Shown: positions 17,375 through 27,051, counted from the stretch's first letter. The stretch: DNA of 43,494 bases from Acholeplasmataceae bacterium (GCA_018400755.1 JAGYLU010000012.1:1-43494); one strand, 5' to 3'. Notes: a model not told the origin generated them from the letters alone. Translations and numbers: made by a program.

Positions 17375-18045
17375 CATTGTTTTTAAAACGTCTGGGTCTG
17401 CCTTTCAAAGATCTCTCATACTATGAAACAGCGTTGACACACGCTTCTTTTGCCTATGAGAATCAGAGTGAGAAGAATGAACGACTCGAGTTCTTAGGGG
17501 ACGCCGTCCTTGGATTCTTGATGACGGATTACCTTTATCGCACAGATCCTAGCGATGAAGGTGTGATGTCTAAGAAGAAGGCCAAGGCAGTGAGTGAGGA
17601 AGCACTGGTTGTCTATGCCGCCACCATTGGCCTGAAAGAGCATATGAGATTAGGGCGAGGCGAGGCGGTCAAGGGTGCGAATGGCGCGATGGTTGCTGAT
17701 GCCTTTGAAGCGCTTATGGGGGCGATTTATCTTGACCTCGGTCTTGAGTATGTCAGTCTTTTTTTCAATCAGGTCATCAAGCCCAACCTTAGGAAGACCC
17801 TTGAGATCAGAGATCATAAGTCAGCTCTTCAGGAGTTGATCCATAGTGGAGACAAACGCAATATCAGCTATCACCTGATCAGGGAAAGTGGTCCGTCTCA
17901 TGATAAGGAGTTTGAGGTCGAGGTCCGGCTTGACAAGACCATCAGATTGGGATCAGGTATCGGCAAAACGAAGAAGGAAGCCGAACAACGTGCCGCAAAG
18001 GACGCGCTTGGGAAGGGGAACTATGATACTGAAGAGACTGTTTGA
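17371..18045 (+). CDS. rnc: Ribonuclease III
   Basis: Cuts double-stranded RNA in rRNA and mRNA processing. The 224 residues show the signature NERLEFLGDAVLGF with Glu40 and Asp44, then Asp110 and Glu113 in VADAFEALMGAIY as further metal ligands. A double-stranded RNA-binding domain (about 150-220) ends the protein. It starts inside the plsX stop (ATGA, 17371-17374) and its end overlaps dnaD by 23 bases. Confidence 0.96.
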   Translation: MTLFLKRLGLPFKDLSYYETALTHASFAYENQSEKNERLEFLGDAVLGFLMTDYLYRTDPSDEGVMSKKKAKAVSEEALVVYAATIGLKEHMRLGRGEAVKGANGAMVADAFEALMGAIYLDLGLEYVSLFFNQVIKPNLRKTLEIRDHKSALQELIHSGDKRNISYHLIRESGPSHDKEFEVEVRLDKTIRLGSGIGKTKKEAEQRAAKDALGKGNYDTEETV

Positions 18046-18640
18046 AGATGATGTCTTGAATATTGAGCGGATCATGATCAGAGAGTATCGGCGACTTGAA
18101 CTTTCGGTTCCGGAGACGCATGTGCTTCTCGCCCTTTTTTCAATATCTAGAAAGCGCAAGACGTTTTCTTTGGCCGCGATTAGCCGTCGCATCGATTATG
18201 ATCAGGAAACGATTGGGACGATCATTGAGTCTTTGTATAAGAAAAATTTGTTGACACTGGCACTTGAAAAGTCCAAGGATGGAAAATCAAGGGAGATTTT
18301 CGATCTTGATCCGGTGTTTCAAAGGTTGCAGACGATGTTTGAGGATGACTTGAAAGAACAACAAAAAGCGATTTCGGAGAGTCAGGTCTCACAAACACTG
18401 GAACTCTTTGAACAAGGTCTTGGACGCCTGCTCAGACCACACGAGATTGAAGAGGTCAGGCGATGGTATGACGATGGGATCTATTCACACGAACGCATCC
18501 TGAAAGCAATCGAGCAAAGCGAACCAAGGATCAGTGTCAAAGCAGTTGAGAGATTTTTGACGGCGATGATTCCGGAAACGGTGGAGATCGACGATGAAGT
18601 CGAACAGATTCTTGACAGCTTTTATAGGAAGATCAGATGA
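18023..18640 (+). CDS. dnaD: DnaD-like replication initiation / primosome protein
   Basis: A 205-residue protein with an N-terminal winged-helix-like part (RRLELSVPETHVLLALFSI...FSLAAISRRI) and a C-terminal DnaD domain (about 115-190) with LFEQGLGRLLRPHEIEEVRRWYDDG and the terminal Trp/Tyr-rich helix area reduced. In Bacillus DnaD helps load the helicase. I chose ATG 18023, with GGAAGGGG a few bases upstream, inside the end of rnc; a longer open frame upstream is only the rnc gene in another frame. The following nth gene starts in its stop codon; dnaD-nth adjacency is conserved in Bacillota and supports the call. Confidence 0.85.
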   Translation: MILKRLFEDDVLNIERIMIREYRRLELSVPETHVLLALFSISRKRKTFSLAAISRRIDYDQETIGTIIESLYKKNLLTLALEKSKDGKSREIFDLDPVFQRLQTMFEDDLKEQQKAISESQVSQTLELFEQGLGRLLRPHEIEEVRRWYDDGIYSHERILKAIEQSEPRISVKAVERFLTAMIPETVEIDDEVEQILDSFYRKIR

Positions 18641-19278
18641 CCAAGGCTGATTCGATCATCCGTGCGCTTGATCTGATGTTTCCAAACGCGAGGGTTGAAC
18701 TCCACCACCAGAATCCTTTTGAGTTGTTGATCGCGGTGGTTTTGAGTGCCCAAACCACCGATGTGTCTGTCAACAAGGTCACTTTGGAATTGTTCAAGGC
18801 CTACCCTGATGCCAATGCGATGGCCAATGCGGACCTCAAGGCGTTGGAGATCCATCTGAGATCGATTGGTCTTTATCGGAACAAAGCCAAGCACATCAAA
18901 GCGTTGTCACAAGCATTGATCGACCATCATGAAGGTGTCGTTCCTAATGATCGTGAAGCCCTTGAAGCGCTTGCTGGGGTCGGACGCAAGACCGCCAACG
19001 TGGTGTTGTCAAATGCTTTCGGTGTGCCGGCATTTGCTGTGGATACACATGTCGCCCGAGTCTCAATCAGGTTAGGAATTGCCAAAGAGACCGATTCAGT
19101 CAGGACCATCGAAGAGAAGCTCATGACCATTTTTCCAAAAGACAAGTGGCAAACCCTGCATCATCAAATGATTTTTTTCGGACGATACCATTGTCTTGCG
19201 AAATCGCCTAAATGTGGCCATTGTCCGTTGTATCAATTGTGTGTGTTTTCTCAAAAAAAGCCATATGAAGGATTCTGA
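18637..19278 (+). CDS. nth: Endonuclease III (DNA glycosylase/AP lyase)
   Basis: Removes oxidised pyrimidines in base-excision repair. The 213 residues have the helix-hairpin-helix LAGVGRKTA with catalytic Lys118, Asp136 in AVDTHVARV, and a C-terminal 4Fe-4S loop with Cys186, Cys193, Cys196 and Cys202 (C-X6-C-X2-C-X5-C). The length is standard. It overlaps dnaD as ATGA, and its stop codon lies inside the operon terminator. Confidence 0.97.
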   Translation: MTKADSIIRALDLMFPNARVELHHQNPFELLIAVVLSAQTTDVSVNKVTLELFKAYPDANAMANADLKALEIHLRSIGLYRNKAKHIKALSQALIDHHEGVVPNDREALEALAGVGRKTANVVLSNAFGVPAFAVDTHVARVSIRLGIAKETDSVRTIEEKLMTIFPKDKWQTLHHQMIFFGRYHCLAKSPKCGHCPLYQLCVFSQKKPYEGF

Positions 19279-19298
19279 TTTGATCAGGATTCTTTTTT
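19269..19298 (+). terminator. Intrinsic terminator after nth
   Basis: An 11-bp stem with a three-base loop (19269-19279 with 19283-19293) is followed by TTTTT. The stem contains the nth stop codon (19276-19278). It ends the plsX-nth transcript. Confidence 0.9.
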
Positions 19299-19368
19299 AT
19301 ATCAAGAAAAACATAGATTTTATCAATCAATTTCTAGTACAATGGCGGAAACGAAAGGATGATGACAT

Positions 19369-20628
19369 ATGAGTATTGATGTCGCTTACATCAAAAGGCA
19401 GCTGGTTGTCAGAGAACAACAAAAACTCTACGAACCCAAACCATTCGGTTCTGCTGTCCGGTATCGCCGCAATGAACTGAACATGACGCTTGAGGAGGGG
19501 GCTGAAGGCATTTGTAGTGTGTCTTATCTTTCTAAGGTTGAGAACAATCTGATCAAGGTCAGTGACAAGTTCTCAGATGCTCTAGTCAAACGGTTCAAAC
19601 TTGAAAACGATCCCGATGAGGGTATCAAGAGGTTCAAGAAAGACTTTGACCGTGTTTGGACACACCTGATCAACAAGTCCGTCATAGACACAAAGATGAT
19701 GAGTTTCTATGAGGCGAGAATCGATCATCTGGCGCATTTGATGGTGATGGCCGGAAACATGATGCAGGAGGATTTTACCGCTGCTTTTGAGAGATCCATT
19801 GATGTCTCTAGATTTCTGACCCACTACAAGGATGAGGAAGTTGCTTTGTTCTTATATCTGATGAACTGGATGATGCAAAGATCAGAACGGTACGGTGATG
19901 CATATACGGTATTGACTTTGGTTCCAGAAAAGGCATTTCAAGACGACCGGATTGGACTCCTCTTCATGAAAGCAAGACTTGAGAATGCCTATCGGATGCA
20001 TCTTGTTCAAGAAGTGACAAGGACGTATCAAATGTGTGTCAATCAGGCGATTGACATGCGTGAATACAATCTTCTTTATGATATCGAGTATGCTCACGTG
20101 GCGTTTCTCTCAGGCATTGAGCATCCCAACGTCATCAACAAGATGGTTTCTAAGATGCATTATCTGACACCGGGCCAGAAGTCATTCATCCAGGCGTCCA
20201 TCGCATATACGGATCAGCGATACGAGGCAGTGATCAAACTGTCAGCCGATCACCGTCTTGAAAACGAGGACTGGCTACGTCTCACCCTAATCACATTGGA
20301 TATCCAAAATGATCGGGACAGCGCACTCAAGTTGATTTCAAAGATCGATGCTCAAATGCTCAAGAGACCTTCATCATATGCATTGATCAATCATATCAGG
20401 TACAAGCATGATGATGACAGGGAGCGGATTTTGCCATACATGAAACGAGAAGTCATTGCCAACATGCATGTCGGTGACGACTATCAATATTTGAACTACA
20501 TCATGAACGACGCCACGAGGATTTTTTCAAAACATCAGCACTACAAAGATGCGGTCCAGGTGAATCAGATCTATCAGCCTAGAATCGCTGGGTTACAAAG
20601 ACTTTACAGAGAAGTTAACAAATCGTAA
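19369..20628 (+). CDS. XRE-family regulator with long helical C-terminal region (Rgg/RRNPP-like)
   Basis: A 419-residue protein. Residues about 26-80 form an XRE helix-turn-helix (FGSAVRYRRNELNMTLEEGAEGICSVSYLSKVENN). The remaining 330 residues are all-helical with repeated aromatic and acidic positions, like the TPR-type sensor regions of Rgg/PlcR-like regulators, which bind small peptides. I cannot see a peptide-encoding gene beside it. AAAGGA is nine bases before the ATG. Upstream, TACAAT (19338-19343) may be the -10, with no good -35. It stands directly before the ABC exporter pair on the same strand and may control it; this is inferred. Confidence 0.75.
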   Translation: MSIDVAYIKRQLVVREQQKLYEPKPFGSAVRYRRNELNMTLEEGAEGICSVSYLSKVENNLIKVSDKFSDALVKRFKLENDPDEGIKRFKKDFDRVWTHLINKSVIDTKMMSFYEARIDHLAHLMVMAGNMMQEDFTAAFERSIDVSRFLTHYKDEEVALFLYLMNWMMQRSERYGDAYTVLTLVPEKAFQDDRIGLLFMKARLENAYRMHLVQEVTRTYQMCVNQAIDMREYNLLYDIEYAHVAFLSGIEHPNVINKMVSKMHYLTPGQKSFIQASIAYTDQRYEAVIKLSADHRLENEDWLRLTLITLDIQNDRDSALKLISKIDAQMLKRPSSYALINHIRYKHDDDRERILPYMKREVIANMHVGDDYQYLNYIMNDATRIFSKHQHYKDAVQVNQIYQPRIAGLQRLYREVNKS

Positions 20629-20689
20629 GTCCAAGCATTCACAATTTCATTTTTTCACGTCATTAATCGCTTTTTGAAGCCATATCTGG

Positions 20690-20718
20690 TTGACTATTCC
20701 TTGTCTTTCCTATATACT
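20690..20718 (+). promoter_or_regulatory. Predicted promoter of the heterodimeric ABC exporter
   Basis: TTGACT (20690-20695) and TATACT (20713-20718), 17 bases apart, are followed by GGAGGG six bases before the ATG at 20742. Confidence 0.8.
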
Positions 20719-20741
20719 TATTAAGGTTTGGAGGGAACGAT

Positions 20742-22586
20742 ATGCGCGTCAAAAGGCTATTTGCCTTGGCTAAAGGGTTCATCATTCTGTTCATCGTCGT
20801 GGCACTGTTGACAGCGTTTCATCAGTTCACTTACTCGAATGTTCCCCTTTTCACACAATATCTCATCAAAACGTTGATCGAGCAACCGGGTGTTGCTGTT
20901 GGTGCGGCAAGCGTCAACGAAGTCAATCTGCCCGTTTTTCTCGTTCGTTACTTCGAACGGACCGAAGATGTCTTGAATATTGTCCTTAGAATCGCGATCT
21001 CACTGATGGCCTTGCAGCTGATCCGGTTCTCGTTCAGATTCGTTGAACTGTCCTTGAAGGGGACCTTATACGAGCGTTTGGCGGAAAGATTGAGACTGAA
21101 ATTATACAAGCATATCCAAAGTTTGCCCTATAGTTATCATAACAACGCTGATTCCGGAGACCTGATCCAACGCTGCACGACCGACATCGAGTCGACATCG
21201 AATTTTCTTGTCAACCGCATGCTTGATGTTGTTCATCTGATAGCAACATTGTTCTTCGGTGCTTTTCAGCTCTATATCATCAATCCACAGATGGTTTGGG
21301 TCACCCTTGCGGTTGTGCCTTTGGTCTCGGCCTCCTCCATCATCTACTTCATGAAGATTGACAAGATTTTCATGAGCATCGAGGAAACTGAGTCAAAGAT
21401 GATGACCGTCATCCAGGAGAACCTCTCTGGGGCACGGGTGGTTCGGGCGTTCGCCAACGAGGTCTATGAGATCTCGAAGATGGAAAAGAAGAACACCGCA
21501 TATACCGACGCCTTGAAACGAGCCAACAAGATCATCGCCATTTATTGGGGATCGATGGACTTTGTCGGTGTCATGCAGTATCTTGTGATCATCGCCATTG
21601 GCGTCATGAATGTCAAAAATGGCACCATGGACGCGGCCGCGGTGGTTGCCTCGCTGGCCCTTGTTGGTATGTTGATCTGGCCAGTCAGAGGACTTGGACG
21701 GATCATCAACGACTTCGGAAAAGCGCTCGTTGCCTCTGACCGGATCAATGAAATTCTCGATATGAAGAGTGAATATGACGATGATGGCACGCTGAAGCCA
21801 GACGTTCATGGCAAGATTGAGTTTGACAAAGTCTCATTCAAATTTCCAGATACCGACGAACATCTGTTGAAGGATGTGAACTTCGCCATTGAAGCGGGAC
21901 AGACAGTTGCCGTGATTGGCCGTACCGGTAGCGGAAAGTCCACCATCATCAATCTCTTGATGAGAATGTATGATTATCAAGCGGGTGATATCCGGATTGA
22001 CGGCGTGTCCCTCAAAGATATCAACAAACGTCATATTCGGGAAAACATCGGAGTTGTGCTTCAAGATCCGTTTCTCTACTCGAAGACGCTTTTTGAAAAC
22101 ATCGCGATTGCCCACAAACAGGCAGACCGGACAACCGTGATCAGAGCAGCTGAAATCGCTGCTTTGGCCAAAGATGTCAAAAGTTTCAAAGAAGGTTACG
22201 ACACGGTGGTCGGTGAAAAAGGGACAACGCTTTCCGGCGGACAAAAACAACGCGTGGCGATTGCCAGAGTGCTTGTTGCCGACAAGCCGATTCTCATTTT
22301 TGATGATGCCCTTTCCGCGGTAGATACACAAACTGACATCATGATCAGAAATGCATTGGCGGAGAAAGGCAGACGCCAGACGACCATCATCATCACCCAC
22401 CGGATTACGACTGCGAAGGAAGCGGATTTGATCATTGTGTTGGACCAAGGCCGGATTGAGGCGATTGGTACTCATGAGACGCTTTCTGGCAAAGAAGGTC
22501 TTTATCGTAATCTATGGGCGATCCAGGGCAAGCTTGAAGAGGCATTCCAAGCCATGGTGAAGGCAGGTGAGACCCATGAGACCTGA
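20742..22586 (+). CDS. ABC exporter half-transporter A (degenerate catalytic site)
   Basis: A 614-residue fusion of a six-helix membrane domain (about 1-340) and an ATPase domain, like BmrC/LmrC or TM287. Walker A is GRTGSGKST (about 393-401), the signature is a canonical LSGGQKQR (about 497-504) and Walker B is ILIFDDALSAVD, where the catalytic Glu position holds Asp522. That is the mark of the degenerate site in heterodimeric exporters. The first outside loop (about 30-75) is long. Its end overlaps subunit B by 11 bases. Such pairs export drugs, lipids or peptides; the substrate is unknown. The XRE/TPR-like regulator upstream may control it. Confidence 0.92.
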   Translation: MRVKRLFALAKGFIILFIVVALLTAFHQFTYSNVPLFTQYLIKTLIEQPGVAVGAASVNEVNLPVFLVRYFERTEDVLNIVLRIAISLMALQLIRFSFRFVELSLKGTLYERLAERLRLKLYKHIQSLPYSYHNNADSGDLIQRCTTDIESTSNFLVNRMLDVVHLIATLFFGAFQLYIINPQMVWVTLAVVPLVSASSIIYFMKIDKIFMSIEETESKMMTVIQENLSGARVVRAFANEVYEISKMEKKNTAYTDALKRANKIIAIYWGSMDFVGVMQYLVIIAIGVMNVKNGTMDAAAVVASLALVGMLIWPVRGLGRIINDFGKALVASDRINEILDMKSEYDDDGTLKPDVHGKIEFDKVSFKFPDTDEHLLKDVNFAIEAGQTVAVIGRTGSGKSTIINLLMRMYDYQAGDIRIDGVSLKDINKRHIRENIGVVLQDPFLYSKTLFENIAIAHKQADRTTVIRAAEIAALAKDVKSFKEGYDTVVGEKGTTLSGGQKQRVAIARVLVADKPILIFDDALSAVDTQTDIMIRNALAEKGRRQTTIIITHRITTAKEADLIIVLDQGRIEAIGTHETLSGKEGLYRNLWAIQGKLEEAFQAMVKAGETHET

Positions 22587-24405
22587 TCAACAGGATATCG
22601 TTTATAAGGTTCAAATCGGAACCTGGAAAAAGATTATCAATATTGTTTTCAAATCCAAGAAGCATCTCTTTCTTCTCATTTTCTTTTCAGCGTTCATCGC
22701 CGTTCTAGACGGTCTGATTCCATTGATCAACAGATATGCTGTAGATACCTACTTCATTGGTGGGGACTATGAGACGTGGCCATACTTTGTGTTGGTCAAT
22801 GTCTTGATTGCCGTTTTCTTCGGATTATCTGTCTGGGGGTTCATCTATCAGGCAGGGATCATCGAGGCGGAGACGAGTTATGAGCTCAGACGGCAGGCAT
22901 TCAAAAACATCCAACGTCTGTCTTACTCATACTTTGACAAGACCCCCCAAGGATGGGTGATGGCACGAATGACTTCCGATGCCCGCAAACTTTCACTCAT
23001 CATCTCATGGGGCCTGATTGATTTCGTCTGGGCAGGTATGTCCATGGTCATCATTATGGTGATTCTCTATCTGACATACGCCAAGTTGGCATTGATCGTG
23101 ACGATTATCTTGCCGCTGATGCTGGTGACTGCTTATGTGTTCAGGAAGATGATCTTGAAGGAACACCGGATCGCCAGACGTTACAACTCCCACGTCACCG
23201 CCCAATATAGCGAAGGTTTCCTTGGGGCAAAGACAACCAAGAGCCTCACCATTGAGGAAAACAACTACATGGAGTTTCATGAGACCACCCAAATGCTGAA
23301 GAAGCATTCAGTCAGGGCGGTTGTCTCTTCCGCGATGTTCTCATCCATCATCTTGGTGCTGGCCTTCCTCGCGGTGTCCATGACGATGGTGAGCGGCAGC
23401 AGCGAGGTCTTGGGACTTGCGATCACGGTCGGGACGCTTCAGATGTTCATCGCCTACACCATCAACTTCTTCGAGCCGGTCATGGCCATCTCAAGGATTA
23501 TCTCTGACTTCCAGAATGCCCAGGCATCGGCGGAGCGAATCGTCGAGCTGATTGAGACCAAACCTGAAATCACGGATACCAAAGAGGTCGAAGACCGATA
23601 TGGCAATCTCTTCAATGATCGGACTGATGATTGGGAAGATCTTGAAGGACATATCGAGTTCAAAGATGTCACCTTCTATTATCAGGAAAACGAAGTGATT
23701 CTTGATGCGTTCAATCTAGAAGTACAAAAGGGCATGAGTGTCGCTTTGGTTGGACATACCGGATCGGGCAAGACAACCATCGTGAACTTGCTCTCAAGAT
23801 TCTATGAACCCATCAAGGGAAGTATCATGATTGATGGGAAGGATTACCGGACCAGAAGTATCCATTGGCTGCACAAACGACTCGGATACGTCATGCAAAG
23901 CCCGCATCTCTTCTCAGACACAGTGATGGAAAATATCCGTTATGGACGGCTCGAGGCAACCGATGAGGAAGTCATCAGTGCGGCGACATCCGTGGGCGTC
24001 AATGACTTTGTGAAGCATCTTGACAAAGGATATCACACACAGGTTGGCGAAGGCGGAAATTTGTTGTCGGTTGGACAAAAGCAACTGATTTCATTTGCAA
24101 GAGCGGTTCTCGCCAATCCACGATTACTGATTCTTGATGAGGCGACAGCATCAATCGATTCCGAATCCGAACAAATCATCCAGAAAGCCACGGATACCTT
24201 GCTCAAGGGGCGGACCAGTTTCATTGTCGCTCACCGCTTGTCAACCATCGTGAACAGCGATCTCATTGTTGTTCTTGATATGGGCAAGATCATCGAGATG
24301 GGTGATCACGAGACGCTTCTTGGTCAAAGAGGTCATTATTTCGAACTTTATCGGAACCAGTTCTTCAGGGAAAAAGCAACTGAACTTGAAGCTGAATTGA
24401 CATGA
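22576..24405 (+). CDS. ABC exporter half-transporter B (catalytically competent subunit)
   Basis: The 609-residue partner of the preceding subunit, with the same membrane-plus-ATPase layout. Walker A GHTGSGKT (about 393) and Walker B LLILDEATASID, with the catalytic Glu522, are intact. Its signature motif is LSVGQKQL (497-504), deviating from LSGGQ. The two subunits are complementary: the active site would pair this Walker A/B with the LSGGQ of subunit A. I chose ATG 22576, which has AGGTGA five bases upstream; GTG 22567 is an alternative. No terminator was recognised after it. Confidence 0.93.
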   Translation: MRPDQQDIVYKVQIGTWKKIINIVFKSKKHLFLLIFFSAFIAVLDGLIPLINRYAVDTYFIGGDYETWPYFVLVNVLIAVFFGLSVWGFIYQAGIIEAETSYELRRQAFKNIQRLSYSYFDKTPQGWVMARMTSDARKLSLIISWGLIDFVWAGMSMVIIMVILYLTYAKLALIVTIILPLMLVTAYVFRKMILKEHRIARRYNSHVTAQYSEGFLGAKTTKSLTIEENNYMEFHETTQMLKKHSVRAVVSSAMFSSIILVLAFLAVSMTMVSGSSEVLGLAITVGTLQMFIAYTINFFEPVMAISRIISDFQNAQASAERIVELIETKPEITDTKEVEDRYGNLFNDRTDDWEDLEGHIEFKDVTFYYQENEVILDAFNLEVQKGMSVALVGHTGSGKTTIVNLLSRFYEPIKGSIMIDGKDYRTRSIHWLHKRLGYVMQSPHLFSDTVMENIRYGRLEATDEEVISAATSVGVNDFVKHLDKGYHTQVGEGGNLLSVGQKQLISFARAVLANPRLLILDEATASIDSESEQIIQKATDTLLKGRTSFIVAHRLSTIVNSDLIVVLDMGKIIEMGDHETLLGQRGHYFELYRNQFFREKATELEAELT

Positions 24406-24451
24406 TAGTAAACAAGGCATGATTCCCCTATGATAAATCGGAGGTGGAAGC

Positions 24452-26531
24452 ATGTCTTTTTTGTTATCTTTGATGGTGATTGCATCAATGCCATTTTATG
24501 AGATCGTTTGGGAAAATGACTTTATTGAGATTGAACTTCATGAGGCGGTTGAAGCTTATAAATATCTGCCGAGTGCGACCTTGACCATCGATGGTGAGGC
24601 GGTCCACGACCCAGAGATGTTTTATGAAGTTGGCGTTGACCGAACCTTCTTCTCGGTCGTTCACAGCAATACCGTGAAGACCCATACGGTCAAGTATCCG
24701 GGTGACGTTTCCATCATTTGGGAATCGGACATCGACCAGATCAGTGACATTCTCGATCGTTGATCGGATTGCGCCCGAGGTTGTCTTTGTTCCTGAGTTT
24801 AGGATTCCCGTGGGAGAAAAGCTTCCCGATATGATGGAAGGACTTGTTTTAGCTGATAATTACGATGATGCGTCTGATCTTGTGATAACTGTCGATATCG
24901 CGTCTGTCATGACCGATGTCGCAGGGTGTTATCCAGTCACTTATACGGTCTTGGATTCATCTTTGAGAGCAGACGGTGTTTGTCATTGAAGTCATCGTAT
25001 TTGATGCCAAACCACAAATCATCGAGAAGAAAGATATATGGTCATGAAAATCGGAGATGTGTTTTCATGGAGCGATTATCGACGATTTACGATAACGAGG
25101 ACCGGTTTGTAAATGTGCTTGTAGATGACGATATGATTGACTGGAGAGTTCCAGGCGATTATCGAGATTATGATTGTTACGACGGCAATGCGGGACTAAC
25201 GACGACAGTGGCTTTACCGATCACCCTTTATGATGGCACAAAACCGGGTTAGCGAAGTCGGTGGAAAATTATCTTGTCGGTTGGAACTGATGCGGCCATG
25301 ATTGATTTATATCAGTATGTGATCCCGGGGTGCGTGATGATGTTGATGATTTGAAGACACATGATGTCACGATTGAGGCATATGATGATTGATCAGTGTT
25401 CTTGGTGTCTATGAGATCGATTGTCCGGTGAGCGACAAAGAGCGGAAACCAAACCATCAAAGGTGAAGTGCACATCGTCGATGACATCAAAGCCCGATAA
25501 TCGAGCTCATCCGGATCCTTGAGTTATCGGTAAGTCACTTCCCGTTTTGGTCGACGATGTTTGGGATCCTGAGATAACATCAGTGTGAGAAGAAGATCAA
25601 AGTCACTTATGACATCAAGATCGATATGAACAAAACGGGTATCTATCCTTTGTTTGTTGTGGCAATAGATGGTGTTGGAAACAGACGTGTCTTTGAGACG
25701 TATGTCTTAGTGGTCGATCGTGATCAGCCTTCGATCACCCAGTTGGAAGAGATCGTGATCACTGATTTTAAACCAAGTGCACTACGCTCGTATTTTAGTC
25801 TTTCTGATAATTACGATATCTCTGAGCAGCTGCTATTTGAAGTGAATGACGATTACGTGGATTATGAGACGATTGGCGTCTACCCGGTGATGATCCTGGT
25901 TTCTGACGCCGCCGGCAATCAAACTGAACTAGAGACGGTTGTCTATGTGATGGATCTGATTTCTCCTATCATTGATCTTCGCGTCAACAGTCTCGAACTA
26001 GAGATCCATCAACCGATGCCTGACATCGACGCCTTGGTGAATGGGGTTACCGACAATGGCGAACCTTTGACGATTGACGAGATCGTCATCGAAGGAGAGG
26101 TTGATGTGGCCAAGATTGGTCTTTATACTTTGACTTTGAGCATCAGGGACAGTTCTGGTAACATCGGTCTTGAAACGATTGACGTCATGGTAAATGACAC
26201 TGAAGACCCAGTCATCACAATGACTGATCTGACCATCAGGCAAGGGGATCAGATTGATCTCTTGGATGGGGTGGAGGTTGAAGATCGAAGCGGGTCGGTC
26301 ACGCTCCAGATCTTTCCAAAGACCATCGACACATCGGTTGCAGGGCTAAAAACAGTGATGGTGGTTGCCACAGACAGTCGGGGCAACCAAAGTATCAGAT
26401 ATCGTCTGATTGAGGTTACGCCGGTTGCAACAAAGCGAACGATAACAGATTTTCTTCCCATGATGATCATCACGACATTGGGGTTATCAGTCCTCGCATA
26501 TTTACAAAAGACAAGTGGTAAGAGATATTGA
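24452..26531 (+). pseudogene. Ig-like (DUF5011/HYR-type) surface protein gene broken by frameshifts
   Basis: A GGAGGTGG ribosome site and ATG 24452 open a frame with a short hydrophobic start. Coding similarity then jumps frame near 24700 and again near 24965. It is fragmentary, with several stops, to about 25620, and resumes as a clean 301-codon frame (25626-26531). Across the breaks the same repeat can be followed: a D-N-Y-D turn, then G-V-Y-P-V, a V-S-D-A-A-G-N-Q strand pair and V-x-D-x-x-x-P-I. These are bacterial Ig-like modules of about 75-80 residues. The end has a hydrophobic helix (about 20 residues) and a basic tail, so the intact protein was probably anchored outside the membrane. 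The breaks could be gene decay or indel errors in the assembly. Confidence 0.75.
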
Positions 26532-26561
26532 TTGACAACGTGATGAAAGGATGGTTATAAT
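26532..26561 (+). promoter_or_regulatory. Consensus promoter of the flavodoxin gene
   Basis: TTGACA (26532-26537) and TATAAT (26556-26561), both perfect, are 18 bases apart, starting one base after the preceding stop codon. This predicts strong, steady expression. Confidence 0.85.
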
Positions 26562-26597
26562 GACTCATAGAAGCCACATCATAAAGGAGGAAACGCG

Positions 26598-27023
26598 ATG
26601 ACGCACACATTGGTCGTATATTGGAGCGGCACCGGAAACACTGAAATCATGGCAAACAAAATCGGCGAAGGCCTTGAGGCTGAGGGGCTGAGTGTTGATA
26701 TCAAATTTGTGGAAGATGTTGAGGTAAGTGACCTTGATCGTTATGACAGAGTCGCATTCGGATGCCCATCAATGGGCGTAGAAATTCTAGAGGAAGAGGC
26801 ATTTGAGCCCTTCTTCGCTCAGGTCGAAGGTGATCTCGGTAGTAAAAAGGTTGCTTTATTCGGGTCCTATGGATGGGGTGAAGGAGAATGGATGGACGAA
26901 TGGAAAGCACGGACAGAAGATTCAGGTGCTGATCTCTTTGATGTTCTGATCATCAACTCAACGCCAAGCAGTGAAGAAGAAGAGACGTGTGTGGATTTCG
27001 GACGTCGCTTCGCATCATTTTGA
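26598..27023 (+). CDS. Flavodoxin
   Basis: A 141-residue FMN-binding electron carrier. The phosphate loop SGTGNTE (residues 10-16) and the second flavin loop GCPSMG (around residues 55-60) fit short-chain flavodoxins of Clostridia and Mollicutes. GSYGWGEGEWMDEW carries the aromatic residues expected to stack on the flavin. AAAGGAGG is seven bases upstream of the ATG. It has its own promoter and terminator, so it is a single-gene unit. The redox partner is unknown. Confidence 0.93.
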   Translation: MTHTLVVYWSGTGNTEIMANKIGEGLEAEGLSVDIKFVEDVEVSDLDRYDRVAFGCPSMGVEILEEEAFEPFFAQVEGDLGSKKVALFGSYGWGEGEWMDEWKARTEDSGADLFDVLIINSTPSSEEEETCVDFGRRFASF

Positions 27024-27026
27024 ACC

Positions 27027-27051
27027 AAAGCCCTCTTGAAGGGCTTTTTTT
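27027..27051 (+). terminator. Intrinsic terminator after flavodoxin
   Basis: A seven-bp stem AAAGCCC/GGGCTTT (27027-27033 with 27041-27047) plus a T-A pair closing the loop, followed by a T run to 27051. Confidence 0.9.

Noticed and set aside
24700-24765. Programmed ribosomal frameshift in the Ig-like gene
   Set aside because: No slippery heptamer with a downstream structure was seen, and further breaks follow, so decay or sequence error is simpler.
24926-25252. Separate 108-codon gene inside the Ig-like region
   Set aside because: Its second half continues the broken Ig-like repeats and it has no ribosome site, so it is a fragment of the pseudogene.
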